A DNA stretch of 64,000 bases from Vitis vinifera (lineage: Eukaryota; Streptophyta; Magnoliopsida; Vitales; Vitaceae), in contig NC_081822.1 in assembly GCF_030704535.1 (NCBI RefSeq), positions 444,001 to 508,000 on the forward strand, written 5' to 3'. The notes beneath the pieces were generated by a model. It was not told where the DNA came from. It worked only from the letters and a program-made list of their open reading frames with translations, and did no database searches. Positions 1 through 15,300 of this stretch are shown here, piece after piece. Made by a program: the position numbers and the translations under genes. Position 1 is the stretch's first letter; each line of letters opens with the position of its first letter.

Positions 1-751
1 TAGAGTAACAAATGTTCTTACACTGCCATCTCATTACATCTTGAAGCGCTGGACAAGAAATGCGAAAAGTGGGGTTATATTGGATGAGCACACTCTTGGA
101 TTACCAGGCAGTTCTCAAGAGTCTTTAACTGCTCGCTATGAAAATCTTCGTCGGGAAGCTATCAAATATGTAGAAGAAGGGGCAGCATCAACACATATTT
201 ATAATGTGGCGATGGATGCTCTACATGAAGCAGCAAAGAAAGTTTATGCTGCAAAGAAACAGGGTGCTGGGGTCACACCAAGTACTTCGGTTAAAGAATG
301 CCAGCTTCAATCTAGTTCTGTGGTTAGTTCTTTACTTCTCTTCACATAAAAGAGTTTCACTTTACATGGCTTCTACAATGTATCAATTGTGCTATCTTTT
401 CCAAAATATATGTTGCACCTGATGTTCCTTACATGGCTTCTACAATGTATCAATGTGTTTTTCTCCTCACTATTGTTTTTTCTATAAAAGTTTCTGTAGG
501 CAATAGGGCTCTATTCATTATCAAATTTGAAAGGCACTAAGAATTGAAAATTGCTAGTTTCTTATCTGTGGATATCACTGCTATCTTTTCTTGGAAAATT
601 TGAATAGCCTACCCTATTTCTGAATTGTTTTCTACCATAAGTTGATAGGTAGGTATCCTGTTGTTATACATTTATACTGTGTTGTATTTATGTGGGGCTT
701 CTATCTTTTTATTTTTATTTCTCTTCTGAGTTGCAGATTGATATGTATATA

Positions 752-784
<33 letters not shown>

Positions 785-2995
785 ATATGAATGTATTCTT
801 CTCGTTGACTCTGTATCTATGTGTACTTGTTGGTTTAATCTTTATGAAAACATAGGTTTCATGTTTGTTTTTCCTCAGCAAGTATATGATTTTATTTTTG
901 GTTGATGAAAGCACAAAGGTAAAAGGAAAATTTTGTGATTATTAAATCCAAGGATTTTATGCTTAGGGAATCCAAAATTAAATTCATTTCTAAGGTTGTT
1001 GTGAATAAGATTAAACCATGTGATTAAGGTTTCCCTTTAAAGGAAAACATTTTTAAGGCATCAATAAAACCAATAGTGCTTCCATTAGGAAACAAATTCT
1101 AACTTAGTCGTTCATTACGTAAACTTATAATATTTGCATATTGAACTTCTATGCAATTTCTTCTTGAATGTCGACACTACAAAGTCAAGTCATTGAGCCA
1201 TTTTCCATCTTTTCAAATATCATGCTAAATCTTCATGTCAAAATGAGTTCCAAAGTTATCCTTTAGGGATTGTAAGCCAAAGTTTGGCTATTTCTTATGC
1301 ATGCAACTAAGGGTTGTTTTTATGGAAGTTGTATTTTTTATTGATGCATTTCTTCACCTCTATTGATTCAATATCAATTATACACGCATAAGTGTATGTG
1401 GAAGGCACTTGATGTCCCTATACTCTAGCTTACATTTTGAGTATTAAATCACCGTATTCAATCAATTTGACCAGAATATTTTTACATTTTGAGGGGATCT
1501 ATTATGCAACAAATTCTATTTTTAGGATAGAATGTTTAGTGTAAGATCTTCATCTCTTTTGTTGCTGCTAATGTTCTCAGTGTTCTTTATACAGCAAAGA
1601 ATGCTAAACAACTAGGCACATTATTCACTAGGTGCATGTGGGCTTCCTACTGCAAATCATCAAATGTGCCTTTGTTATAAACACTTCTAGGGGCTGAGAA
1701 ATACTGTTGTGGCCCTGGGCTCCAGATTTCCAGATGTGATCTTCAAAGATATCTATAATTCCAAGTTGAGGATGATATCAAACAAGTGCTAGTTAATAGG
1801 GAGTGTAATTTTGCCTTTTAAGAGTTAAACTGTGATCTGCATTAGAAGATGCAACATTATTCAGAAACTTAGTTTTTAGTAGTTTGTGTCTGTTCAAGCT
1901 AAAAGATTATGTACCATATATACCTGAAACCTCTGACCTGGGTGCTGATTCTCCTGGACCATTGTTTTGGAGAGGCAACCATTAGCAAGATTCCAGAATG
2001 TCCAATAACTTGTATAGAACCCTCAGAGGCAATGCAACAAACAGGGTATTGGGCACCATACCATGCTCATTAGTTGACCTTCATGGTGCTGGATTTTTCA
2101 AGGTCTTATACCTTAGGTTCTGAAATAAGGGTCTTGATTATCTCCGAGTTTTTTTTTTTTTTGATAAGTTTGATTATCTCCAAGTTTTGAGTATACATAT
2201 CCAAGAAGAATACATCTTTGGCTTGGAAACTTCTAGGGCTTTGTATAATTTGATATGGTAGAGGTGGTATAGGTATAGCTTGAACTCATTGAAGGTTAAG
2301 TGTGATGATAATGAATATATTACTAAATATGGTTTTAATAATTTCATCAATTTGTTGCAAGCCGGTTATAGTCTTAGCATACCCCTACCCAATGTTTGAT
2401 GGTTCTCTCTTTTTAAAATTTCTGCTATGCATTTATATGATCATGTTTATATGTTGTGTTCACCAACTTTGCATAGTCCACTGTGCCACATTTATGATTT
2501 TCATCCATGTACTGGGGAGAACTCTGCCCTACAGTAGAGAAAGATGAACCAGCTACTGTCAATTAGAGGAAATGAGGCATGAACCTTGATGGTTCTATTC
2601 AACTCAGCTCTATGAAAGTGGGATTAGCATTGATAATCAACAACTTGGAATAAACATCTTGTTCTATCTGCCTGTCTGATCATAAATGAATTTGTTTGTT
2701 TTAGAATTAGCTCTGATCATGCTTCAACACTTTTCCCCTAACCTGTTATTTTGTGCTTATTTGATTTCATGGTTATGCTCCTACATTCCTCTTTAACTAA
2801 TCCCATGTCTCTTATATTTCTCCTCTGTAGGAGCAGGACAAGAGAATTGAAGAACTGACAGCAGAGTTGGAAAATGCAAGTCAGAGGTGTGAGGCATATC
2901 GAGCCAGTCTGCTTGCTGTTTTGAAAGATATGGAAGAAGAGAAATTAAAGATAGCAGTGAAAGTTCAGAACACAAGGCTGAATCTCAAAGGTTGA
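1..2995 (+). CDS. FAR1-RELATED SEQUENCE protein, C-terminal part (partial at left edge)
   Basis: The last two exons of a FAR1/FHY3-family gene are visible: 1-322 and 2831-2995, joined in phase 0 across a 2.5-kb intron (donor gttagt at 323, acceptor ctctgtag ending at 2830). Exon 1 reads from base 2 and contains the family block LPSHYILKRWTRNAKSG, which follows the SWIM zinc finger in FAR1/FHY3 proteins, then a helical segment (ARYENLRREAIKYVEEG). The last exon encodes a charged coiled-coil-like tail with EELTAELENA and LLAVLKDMEEEK, ending in a TGA at 2993. The DNA-binding FAR1 domain, the MULE-transposase-like core and the SWIM finger must lie to the left of the window. Family knowledge: these are transcription factors domesticated from Mutator-like transposases, acting in phytochrome A signalling and other processes. 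I cannot say which FRS member this is. Confidence 0.87.
740..788. repeat. TA / TATG microsatellite
   Basis: A (TA)n run grades into a (GTAT)n run inside the long last intron of the FAR1-related gene. Nothing else recognisable is seen in this intron (323-2830) except poly-T at about 2151. Confidence 0.9.
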
Positions 2996-5198
2996 ACTCA
3001 GAGAGATGGTGGGCATGCCTTATCCGTCATCGCCTTCATCATGTATACTACAAAAATAGCAGAAACCAAAGAGTGTGAGTTGGGTTGGTTTACATTGTGA
3101 TGGACTACCCATGATCTCTACATATTTTTCTTCAGTGACCAGAAGAGAGTACAGTTTTTTTTTTTTTTTTTTGTTGCCTTAGCCCTAGCACCATTAGTGT
3201 GATGTGTATTCGTTGTGAAGAATTCTAATTGGATTTATTTCTTAGGTTAGGAAGGTGAAGTAGGGGAGTGGTAGAGGAGCTGTAGGTAGGAGTCTTCGAG
3301 TATCTTACAGTAATATCATTGTTATTCAATGAAATTGCTTTGATGATGACATCCTATGCCCATGAAATTCTCATACCTTATATTTGGTTCTTGTAAAATC
3401 TGTACAAAAAGAAATTCAAAGGTAATAGTTTATGTTTACATGCTTTTGAAATTCATTGTATTTGTTTTTCTTTTTATATATAAAGATTAAGGAATTTTCT
3501 TCTGTATTTTTTTTTTCATAGACAATTAAAGGTAACAGTTTATTTTTTTATTATTTTTTTTTCCTTTAACTGGAATCAAACATAGTTTTAATATTTCAAG
3601 AATTATTTTAAATTATTTTATACTTTTAAAATGATCATCTAATTTTTGTAAACAAACATTGTAAGCATTAGGAGTGAGCACTCACTAATATTCTTTGTCA
3701 ATGAGAAAGTCTTTGTCACACCTAGATCCAAAATTCATTTGGAAATTAAATCTTTTGTCAAAAATAAAGATTTTCCAATGGTTGGTTATTAGAGATATCC
3801 TTCCTTACGAGTTTTTAATTGCTAGAAGGTTGGAAATTACAAACAAGTGTCATTTTTATAATAAAAATACTAATCATATTTTTAAATATTGTCATTTTAT
3901 TCAAGAAACTTAAGATTATATTAAGTATAATTGTCCGACCCCTCTTTTGTATGAAGGTGACTTCCTATCCTGACTTGAAATGATGTATAAAAATTATAAA
4001 ATTAACTACAAAATTTTCAATCATCCTATGAAAAAAAATTGTCATTATCTTATGGAATGTATGAATTTATATAAATCAAGTATTTTTTAAGATGATCCAA
4101 CACAACCCTTTTCTCATTCTTTAGCAAACTACCTTAAATTTTCAAAATTTTCATAATAATATGATCGGTGGATATATCATATTCAAAAAAGTTTTATTTC
4201 TATAGGAATTTTGTTGTACATAAAAAAAAAAAAAAATTGATATATTATTCGTACGTAACATAATATATGCCTAAATAGGAAAAAAAAAAAGAGCCTTTTA
4301 TCTAATAAAGGCATGAGTCTATATTAATTCAATGAAATAATGATTTCGAAAGTTACAAAACAAATTTGAAATGTCCCTCAAATAGTTGAAAAAAATATTC
4401 ATTAGATTCCTCTAATTAATGGAGATTTAAACTAAAATTTGATGATTTAAGAGCAGAGAATAAAAATGTATCATAATGGGTTACTAGAAACTCTAATGAA
4501 ATTATAAAAATGATTATAAGTAGACATCTAGACAATGCTTCAATAATTATTGTAGAATATATGACTTTAAAAAATGACATGTTTGTTATCAAGAACAATG
4601 AGTTTTTAAATATAAAGATTGAAGGTGATTAAAAAACAATAACAAATTATTATAATAAAAATAGTAATATTTTTAATTTTATTATATTATTAATTGAGAA
4701 TATTTGAAAGTTATTTTAAAATTTAAATATTTATTATTGTCGTCATATTTATAAGGAAATAAAATAGAACAATAAATTGTTTAGTTAAAAAAACATTTAT
4801 AAAAAAAAAAATGATCATCTGGTGATCAAAATTTTCTAAAAATGTTACAAAATTTGGTTTTGAAGATTATTGTGACTTTTCATTCAATCGAATTTATAAG
4901 TATTTTACTTGGTAATGTTTTTTCATAAAAGAAAAAACATGTAATAATAAAACATCAAATTTTAATTTTTTAATATAAGATTTTTTTTTTTTTTATCACA
5001 TTGTAAAAATTTATTTTTAATTACAATTATATTTAAAAACTCCACAAAAAAAAAAAAAAAAAAAGAGGAAGAAGAGAAGATAAAATCTACTGAACCTTCA
5101 TCTCGGCGTGTCGGGCTATTTCTAATTCAGCTTTTCATGTATTGGATCTGATTCATTCTCACATCAAATGAGCTTCAAATGGGCTTGGGCCAGACAAT
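2996..5198. other. AT-rich intergenic spacer
   Basis: This stretch holds the 3' flank of the FAR1-related gene, a LINE relic (3690-3915) and strongly AT-rich DNA with homopolymer A and T runs (for example 4224-4238 and 5046-5064). No gene is seen. Confidence 0.7.
3690..3915 (+). pseudogene. Decayed LINE fragment (reverse-transcriptase zinc-binding region)
   Basis: The conceptual translation of 3695-3913 resembles the zf-RVT region found at the C-terminus of plant LINE ORF2. It has the pattern FIWKLNLLSKIKIFQWLVIRD, an LP...IARR segment, then C-x(10)-H-x(4)-C, with the second Cys of the usual CxxC replaced by Tyr. The same segment of the intact LINE at 18057-24224 reads LIWNANVQPKISFFAWEA followed by C-x2-C...H...C. 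The frame stops at 3911-3913 and the flanks are not clearly coding, so only a short relic remains. No poly-A tail or target-site duplication could be fixed. Confidence 0.6.
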
Positions 5199-5350
5199 TA
5201 ACCGTTGGGCAAAATCCGTTTTGAACTGTCGTACAAGGCAAGCGCCCCCATGATACCAGGGGCTTTCTCGGGAAATCACAATGTTCTAGCCTTCAAGGTT
5301 TGAAATTCAAAAATATTTCCGTTGGGCAACGAGTCCTTGCTTTATATATA
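5199..5350 (+). promoter_or_regulatory. CDKB2 promoter: MSA-type elements and TATA box
   Basis: Positions 5199-5209 match the reverse complement of the mitosis-specific activator consensus (YCYAACGGYYA) at every position. A second CCGTTGGGC core lies at 5319-5327 and a further CCGTT at 5216-5220. A TATA-like tatatata at 5343-5350 lies about 75 bp before the ATG. In plants MSA elements are bound by three-repeat MYB factors that drive G2/M genes, which fits the B-type CDK immediately downstream. The motif match is seen; the function here is inferred. Confidence 0.65.
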
Positions 5351-5425
5351 AGATATATTGGCTCCTCCTATATGCCCATTCATTTGATCCCCCGTTCTAC
5401 TTTGTGTGTGTGAGAGAGAGAGGGA

Positions 5426-7612
<2,187 letters not shown>

Positions 7613-8833
7613 AAGCAAACACAATGATGACCCTGCAGAATCACTTCATTTTGTGAATCTAGCTTAATGAATTACGATGACTAGCTAACAAAACTCTGTA
7701 CTGAAACTTATTTGCTTGCTTTCCTCAAGCATATTTTAGCTATAATGATGGGTTTTTCTGCTTATTCCTCATTTCATTTCACAGCAAGAGCTATCTGCTT
7801 GGCTCAGTTAGAAAAACATTGTGTTTCTTGATCATCTGCGAGCACATCTTCCCATTCTTCATTTCCATTACATTTTCTTATGGAAAGGATGATGAAGAAG
7901 AAGGAGAAGAAGAAGAAGAAGAAAAAGACTGGAGTAAATTTCAATTAAATAATGGACAAGTAAATTTCAACCTGGAAACCTTTTAAAACAATGATCAATG
8001 CAGGGGGAATTTAAACTAACAATGATCATGAAATATTGTCAATCTAAATTATATTTTTTCTGATGATAATAAGGCCCAAGATCTAGATTGGTTGTTTCTT
8101 AAGAAGAATTATTTTTTTTGTTAATTTCAAGGAAGAAAAGAAAATACATGTTTTCTGAAGGAAAAAGAGAAAACATTTTCTTTCTCTGGTTATTCGTTGA
8201 GAGAGAAAAGAGACTTCTCACAAAGAGTATAAATTTTATTTTAATAATGAAAGTTTCTGGATAGTTTTAAAACTCCAATAAACTGCTTTCGCATTTTCTC
8301 ATTTATTTGAGTTGGGTCGGGTCAGCCCATTTGGGCACCCAAACCCAACTCCAACATTTTTTCAATAAAAATATGGCTACACCTACTCAGATATATAAAT
8401 TTTTATTACATTTTTATAGACAGACCTCGAGGGTAGGTCATAAAGTCCGTTTTGGGTGAAGCGGACAAAACCTGGAAAGGAAAATTGCAATGGAGGGGCA
8501 TTTTGGAGATTCATGCAAAAGAGTTCGTCCAGGTGGACAGATGTCGAGTGGCAAAGGACTTTAGGAGGGCGGAAGCAGAGAAGCAGAAGCAGTGGCCGCC
8601 GTGGGTTGTGTCGACCGGCGGGATAAGGAAAGTCCTTTTTCTGAAACCGCCCTCTCCCATTACTCCACTTGTACTCTCCCTTATTTGCGTTAATTTCTAT
8701 GTATAGCCTCTAAACCCAGACCCATTCTCTCCTAATTATCACATTTTTACCCTCCCACCCCGTCTCCTTTCCCTCCCGAACCCAAAAGCCCTACTACCTC
8801 TCCCTGCGCGCCCCTCATTGCTGCTCCTTTCCA

Positions 8834-8864
<31 letters not shown>

Positions 8865-9303
8865 TTCCAATTCCTGCCTCATTCTCAGGCAAGCCTCATA
8901 TACTCTCCACCCATCTCTCCCAACAATTTTGTTTCTTGCTTTTGTTTTTCGTTTATTTGGGTGTTGGTAGGATCTGCCTGGGTGATTCCGTTTGTTGTCA
9001 TCTGGGTTCTTTGAGATGTTTAAATTTTTGGGTGGGTGAGCTTCGTTTTGGGTTTTGATGCGCATTTGAGAAACGAGAACGCGGGTTCTTTTTTTATTAT
9101 CTGGTATACTTTTCGCATCTTGTGTTTTGAAATTTAGGGTTTCATTTCTCAGACGAGGTTGTGAGTGATTTTCAAAAAAGAGCGCATGTCGTTTTCGTGA
9201 ACAATCCGTTTACTTTATTATTTATATTGTTTTTAAAAAATGATTTGTACGAGAATCGTATAGTAATGTATAGCGTAATATAATATTACGTTTGGAGTGT
9301 AGA
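7613..9303. other. Intergenic region and presumed ARID gene 5' leader
   Basis: CDKB2 3' flank, a GAA/GGA-rich microsatellite (about 7889-7925), and a stretch at 8310-8352 with short inverted GTTGGGT/ACCCAAC arms. A more GC-rich segment follows (8450-9060) with a CT-repeat pyrimidine patch at 8834-8857, typical of plant core promoters and leaders. AT-rich DNA from 9100 to 9300 ends in gtgtag just before the ATG, so a leader intron is possible but not proved. No coding gene is recognised. Confidence 0.5.
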
Positions 9304-12300
9304 ATGGATATAGGCGAGATGGAGGATGGCCAAAAGATGGAGCGAGAGTCGGATATCAACCTGATTGATGCCAAAATCGGAGAACAAGAGCCTCCTCCCT
9401 CGGCGGAGGATAAAGACCCCGGTGAGAATGTGCAATCCCCTCCTCCTCCCCCCTCGGCTAAGGATGAAAACCCTGGTGAGAATTTGAAATCGGCTCCTTC
9501 TCAGGCAGCCTCTGATGTTAAGAGTGATGAATCACCCATTACCGATCATCCAACCGATGTTAAAACCATTGCTGAGGTTGAAACCAATGTTGATGCTTCT
9601 GGTGTTAATGATAATGCCCCGAGAGCAAATGAGCTTGAAGCTGTGACACCCCAGCCACTAGCAAAGTCTGCTATTGCAAAAGATGAAGATGGGAGTGAAG
9701 GGGAGTTGAAGAATGAGTTCAATGATAAAGCGGTAATTTTAGCAAAAATTTTAAAAAAGGTTTTAAAGAATTAGGGTAAATAATGGAGCAGGGAAGTTGA
9801 CAGAGACCCAGTTAATCTGGAGGTTTTTGAACATTTGTTTCTTGTTTGAATTGTAGGTTGCTGATGCCATCGAATTGGGGACAGGTGAGGAGGTTGCCGA
9901 TTTTGCTAAGGAGGTGGAGAGTTTCTATAGGGAGCATTCCCTGGATTTTAAACACCCCAAGTTTTACGGAGAGCCATTAGATTTGCTAAAGTAAGTTTCT
10001 GGTTTGGATTATGTATCTTGCATAGTGGTTGGTTTTGGGCATGGGCTAATTTTCTCATGCTTGCAATGAGGTTTTAGGTTATGGAAAGCTGTAACTAGAT
10101 TGGGAGGCTATGATCAGGTATTATACATGTTTCTCCTTATGTTTTTGGTTATTATTACTTTTTACATATTCGCTATGGTGTTACAGGTATCATCATATAT
10201 TTCAAGTTAATCTCATTGTAACAACTACTGGGCATTGATGAGTAAAAGCTTAAACTAGTTCATATTTTATTGTTGTGTATGTTCATATGATTAGAGTTTG
10301 GAAAATTCTAAGAGGTGCATGGGATAGGATTAAACTTATTTAGGCTTGTATGTAGTAACTCACAAAATAAATTGTTCAGTCAATTGCAAATTTGTATTAA
10401 CAATTCTTGGATTTGTTTTGGAAGTTTCTTGAATTTGATGAATGACCATAGCTGTAACTTCTTAATTGAGTGAATATTTTTCTTGTAAGAGAGATATGAT
10501 ATCTTTTTGTAGAGTAAAACCCATGATAATATTGAGCTTGCTAGTTGTAAGCAAAAATCTTAGAGTTTGTTAGAGCAAACTCTCAATTGCATAGTTATTC
10601 TCCCTTCAAAAAAACCATGTGACTTTTAACCAGTTAAAAATCCTTATCACAATTAATTCCAGTTGATGTCTTATTTTGAAAAGTCCACTCATGAATCATT
10701 ACAGGCTAAGTGTTTGATGTGACATGTGAGCTCTGTTGTGGCCAACCAATTACAAAGTGTCACATATTCAAGATAGTTCTACTCTAACATGACACTTGAT
10801 GCACCTTACCTCTTGGCTCCAATGCATGGATAGGTCCATATTCTTCTTATACTATAGTGCTACAACATTTGGATGCGGATGTCTATCTCCAAGTACATCC
10901 CTGAGTCAATTGAATGCTCATGGAATATAGATGCTTGCTCGTGGCGAAAGGTGAAGGGATCTCAAACACACTATCCCATGTTAAAAGTGACACCATGTAC
11001 TGATTATTTCACTCTTATTACACGAAAGCATGAATGTTTCCTTTGAAATAGTTGTGGCTGGACGATCTCATATATTTTCCTCAAAGGTGTTACCATTAAC
11101 ACAATGTCCTGATGTTAATACGTTTGCCCAAGTTCGGAGCAGGGTTCAAGGGGCCTAAAATAGACTTGAGCATGCAGAGTTGGCCCTCCCACTCTTGTGC
11201 ACTTTGAGTTGGTTTTGGAGACTTGGTTTGGTAATTAGAGCTGGAGGCTTATTGAGGCGGCGTTGACATGCATTGATCTTGTTTTGGTTTGAATGAAAAA
11301 AGAGTAGGGATCATTGTGTCTTTTTGACATGCTTCATCTTTAGAGACTTCTATGTCAACATGGAATAGTTAATGAGGAAATTACCTATTTGGAGCACTAA
11401 AAAAAACTCAATTTCCAATTTTCCCACCAATAGAAAGGGAAGAAATTTGCTGCTATCCTAAAATTCTATTATTGATTCTACTACTATTCTCTTTAATCCA
11501 TCTCACTTCGTACTTCTCTCTACTTTCCCCTTGAACTTGTGACACCTTACCATCCCACATACCTGACCTTCTATGGTTAAGAACTGTGCATAAACAATCT
11601 CAAACCTTAAATTGATGCAATCCCAACCATCAATTAAGACCCCATTTGGATAAGATATAACTACATTAATTAGGAGGGATGAGACTACATAAATCAAGCT
11701 ATGAGGGATCTTGATATTTAATCAGCTGGCTTTCTGTGAGTTTGTGGCTTGGGTAAGATTTTGTAGTTGAAAGTTTAATTGTTTTTCTCAGGTAAAAACC
11801 TTTGAGTAAATAAGGGATTTGGGCTTTGTGTGAGCAATTAGGAAAGTTACTCAAGATACAGTGTGAAAGTTGCTTTCCCTGCATCAGTGAATTCCCCATG
11901 TGGGATGATGGTCCAGATTCAAGCCTGTCAACATAAAGTATCATTGTTTTCTGGTTTTTTTTCCATGCAAGAGGATGACATTTTTGGTGCCAAAAACAAC
12001 ATTCATCATACATTGAACAGTTATTGAAACATGCTTTTTCTATGTAATTTTCATTTGCCCACCATTCCCACCATACAAGTATGTATATACATAAATAGGA
12101 AATTAAACTTCTGTCAAAGCCAAAATTTGAAAACAATACTGTTGCAATCCTTGTCTGCAATTCAAACCTCTGCGTCAATGTGTAATACGAAGAATAAATG
12201 ATTCCCTTTGAGTCTTCAGAATTACAAACAATGTGCAACGTGCAAATGATGTATCTTATCATTAATGTTATTATTGCCTTAGTGGATCATTGTGGCACAT

Positions 12301-15300
12301 AATTAGGCCCAAGTACTTGATATCTTTTGAAAATAGTAAGCTTATGTGGGATTTCTACTAGATCTAGATAATATGTATGTAATAAAAGAATATATATAGA
12401 TGCACAAGGTCTAATAAATGTTCTTAATGAAAAAAGTTGGTAATTTTAACAGGAAACATTTAATGAAGAAATAGGGAGTATACAAGGGCGCTTTTGATAC
12501 AATTTTTTTTTACCTATAAAAAAAAACGGAAATAGGGAAGTATACAAGGAAAGAGAGTGATTTTTGGGAACAAATGTCGCATGCTAGGTCTAAATCTCAT
12601 CTACGGCGAGGAAATGGCCTTCCACATATTTAGGGTTATCATTTAGTCCTTCATTTAAGTTTGTGTCAATTTGGGATTTAGTTGAGGAAAGGTTCAATTG
12701 AAAGTTAACTTGCTAGAGAAGAAGACTCATCTTGTGAGGTGGTGAGTTGTTTGTTTAGATAAATGAAAGGAAGGTTTAGGTATTTGAAGGCACTTATCTA
12801 AACAAACAACTCACCACCTCACAAGCTTTACTTGGGATTGAGTCAAATGACTTTGGAAGTATGTGGAAGAGCGAGACCATTTATGGAGAAGCATGGATGG
12901 AAATAAATTTGGGGAGGTGGAAAGTGGTTGGATCTCAAAGAAAAGAAAGAAGGTGTTTAGCGTGGGCATTTGCGAAACAATTAGAAGAGGTTGAAATGAT
13001 TTCATATCTTGCATGACCACTATGGTGATGGGACAGGAACACATTCTGGTTTGATACACGGAATGGAAATCACCCTTTGAAGAACTTGTTCCCATCTTTG
13101 TTTGGTATTACATCTCAAAGAGAAGTTTGGTTAGCTGACTTTTGGGAAGAACTAGTCATAGACATCGGTTTCTCATTTTGGAGAGAAATTTCCTAGACAC
13201 AATGGAGATGGAGATAGTTCAAGGTCTTATACGGCTTATCCATTCTTCTGAGGGTAGATTGTTCATATAAATTGGACTGGAAGTTAGTAAAGAACAAAAG
13301 ATTCTCAGTTAAATCATTTTATAGCTTCTTGAATATGGAGTGGGGCTTCTTTTCTGTAATGGAGGTTTAAGGACCTATGGCACCTACTAAAGTCAACTTC
13401 TTTATTTGGGAGTTGGTTTAGGTGAAAATTATTATGTTGGATCAACTTAAGAAACAAGAATGTCCTGAACCTACTTGGTGTTTCCTCTATAAGAATGATG
13501 AGGGGTCAACACATCATATTATGTTCATTGTAGAATGCCTCACAATTTGTGGCATTTGATATTTTCTTTGTTTGGCATTTCCTAATGCTTCCTAGTTGGT
13601 CAAGGAGTTATTATTAGGTTGGCATGGCAATCTATAGGGAAGAAAGGGATGAAATTCTGGAGGTTAGCTCCTCTTTGCTTTATATGGTTTTTATTGAAAC
13701 GGTGGAATAAAATATGTTTGAGAGTGTGGGAAGCTTAAACTTGGTGAGGAGAAACTCCTTTATAAATTCTTTGTATTCTTAGTCTAATTAGGTTTCCTAA
13801 TACTATGTGAGTATCATTCTTGGTTTTGTAGACTCTTTTGGTTGGAGCTAAGATCTTCTTGTTGTTTGTCTTTGGTGCTCTCTATATTTACATATTGTGT
13901 GCTTGGGTTGTGCTCCTTTTTTTTTTGTTAGGCATTTTTACAAATTCTCTCTTTGTATATTAAAAAAATAAAGAGATCATGCTATCGCTAATCCGTTCCA
14001 TTTAGATCATGGAAAATTTGAGGAATGGGACGAGTGAAAGAGTATATGGAGGAAAAGTGAAAGAAAATAAAAAATAGGTATATGCTTAAATTTTTTCTCC
14101 CATCATTCTCTAATTTTATTCCTTTTTTACATAGAGAACAGAGAATTTGAATAATGAATAATTTTTAAATAGTTTTCATTATATTTTATTTTATGTTTTA
14201 TTTTCCTTTGTATTCTCCATGGACCATGGTAGATGAAACAAGAGTTTGAGATTCCTTCCTGTATTTTTTTTTTTTTTCATTTCATTTCCTACTACTCTGA
14301 GAGCCAAGCACAGTGTAAATGTAAATATAACTGAATTTCCATTAGAATTTGATTAAACCCTTTTTATGCTTTTTGTCTTCACAAAGAGGAGGAGATATTA
14401 TGAACCTATAAGAGAATCAATAAATTAAACCTTTTGCGAAGTAAACGTACATTTTCCCAGATCAAGTCTTCTGTTTTTCAGATTGCCATGTTTGTGCCGT
14501 TTTGTGCTGACGATATCAAAATACACCTACTAACTAGTGACTCTTATTGAGGAGACTATATTTATATTACAAAATTTTGGTTGATCACTGTCTTAAGCAT
14601 CCAAGATTTATGTTCCTGTTGAGTGTTTTCTAGTATTCTGAACTTTGAATTGTCAGAAGGATCTTATTATACTAGGGAGCTAAGCTTTCTCTAGAAGATC
14701 ATTGAGATGTGAACCAATTATGAGATGGTAGATTGATTATGAACTGCAAGTCTGCACCTTTTGGTATTTATTATTTAAAACCAGCGGTGTATGTGCGATC
14801 AAAAAAATCCTAAGACTATCAAAATTAAGTAAATTTGTTCTGATCTTTTGATAGTCTAAGCATTCTTTGTTCATGATAAATGAAAATTGGTCTTTTCGAT
14901 TAAAAAAAGGGGGAAAAATAGATCTAAAAAAAGTTGGGAGTGTGAAATGGATTTATAACCTCGCTAATCGCACAATTCTTTAATGTCCATTTCAGCCACA
15001 GAGTTGAATCATATATGAACTCTCATGGCATATTATTTTGCTTGTTATTGTCATATGGTTAGTCATCTTTCATAAGGATACGCATCCTTTTCAGGATGTA
15101 TACTATGTTGGATATATCTTATGCTTAATTCAATTGTTTGATTTCACAATTGAAAAAAAATTAAAATTATGAAGTTCTGTTTGATAAGTATTTGACTTTT
15201 GGTTCCTTGACAAATTTACTTATTTATTTGATCCATGAAATCAAGAAACAGATGTGAAATAGTAACCTTATGTTTAAAGGCATGAAAGAATTGTGCCTTA

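Noticed and set aside
8452..8706. An 84-codon plus-strand ORF upstream of the ARID gene
   Set aside because: It has no ATG start and no recognised motif, and lies in the presumed promoter/leader.
11699..12262. A 187-codon minus-strand ORF inside ARID intron 3
   Set aside because: Rich in Cys, Tyr and Ile in a pattern typical of AT-rich non-coding DNA; no domain recognised.
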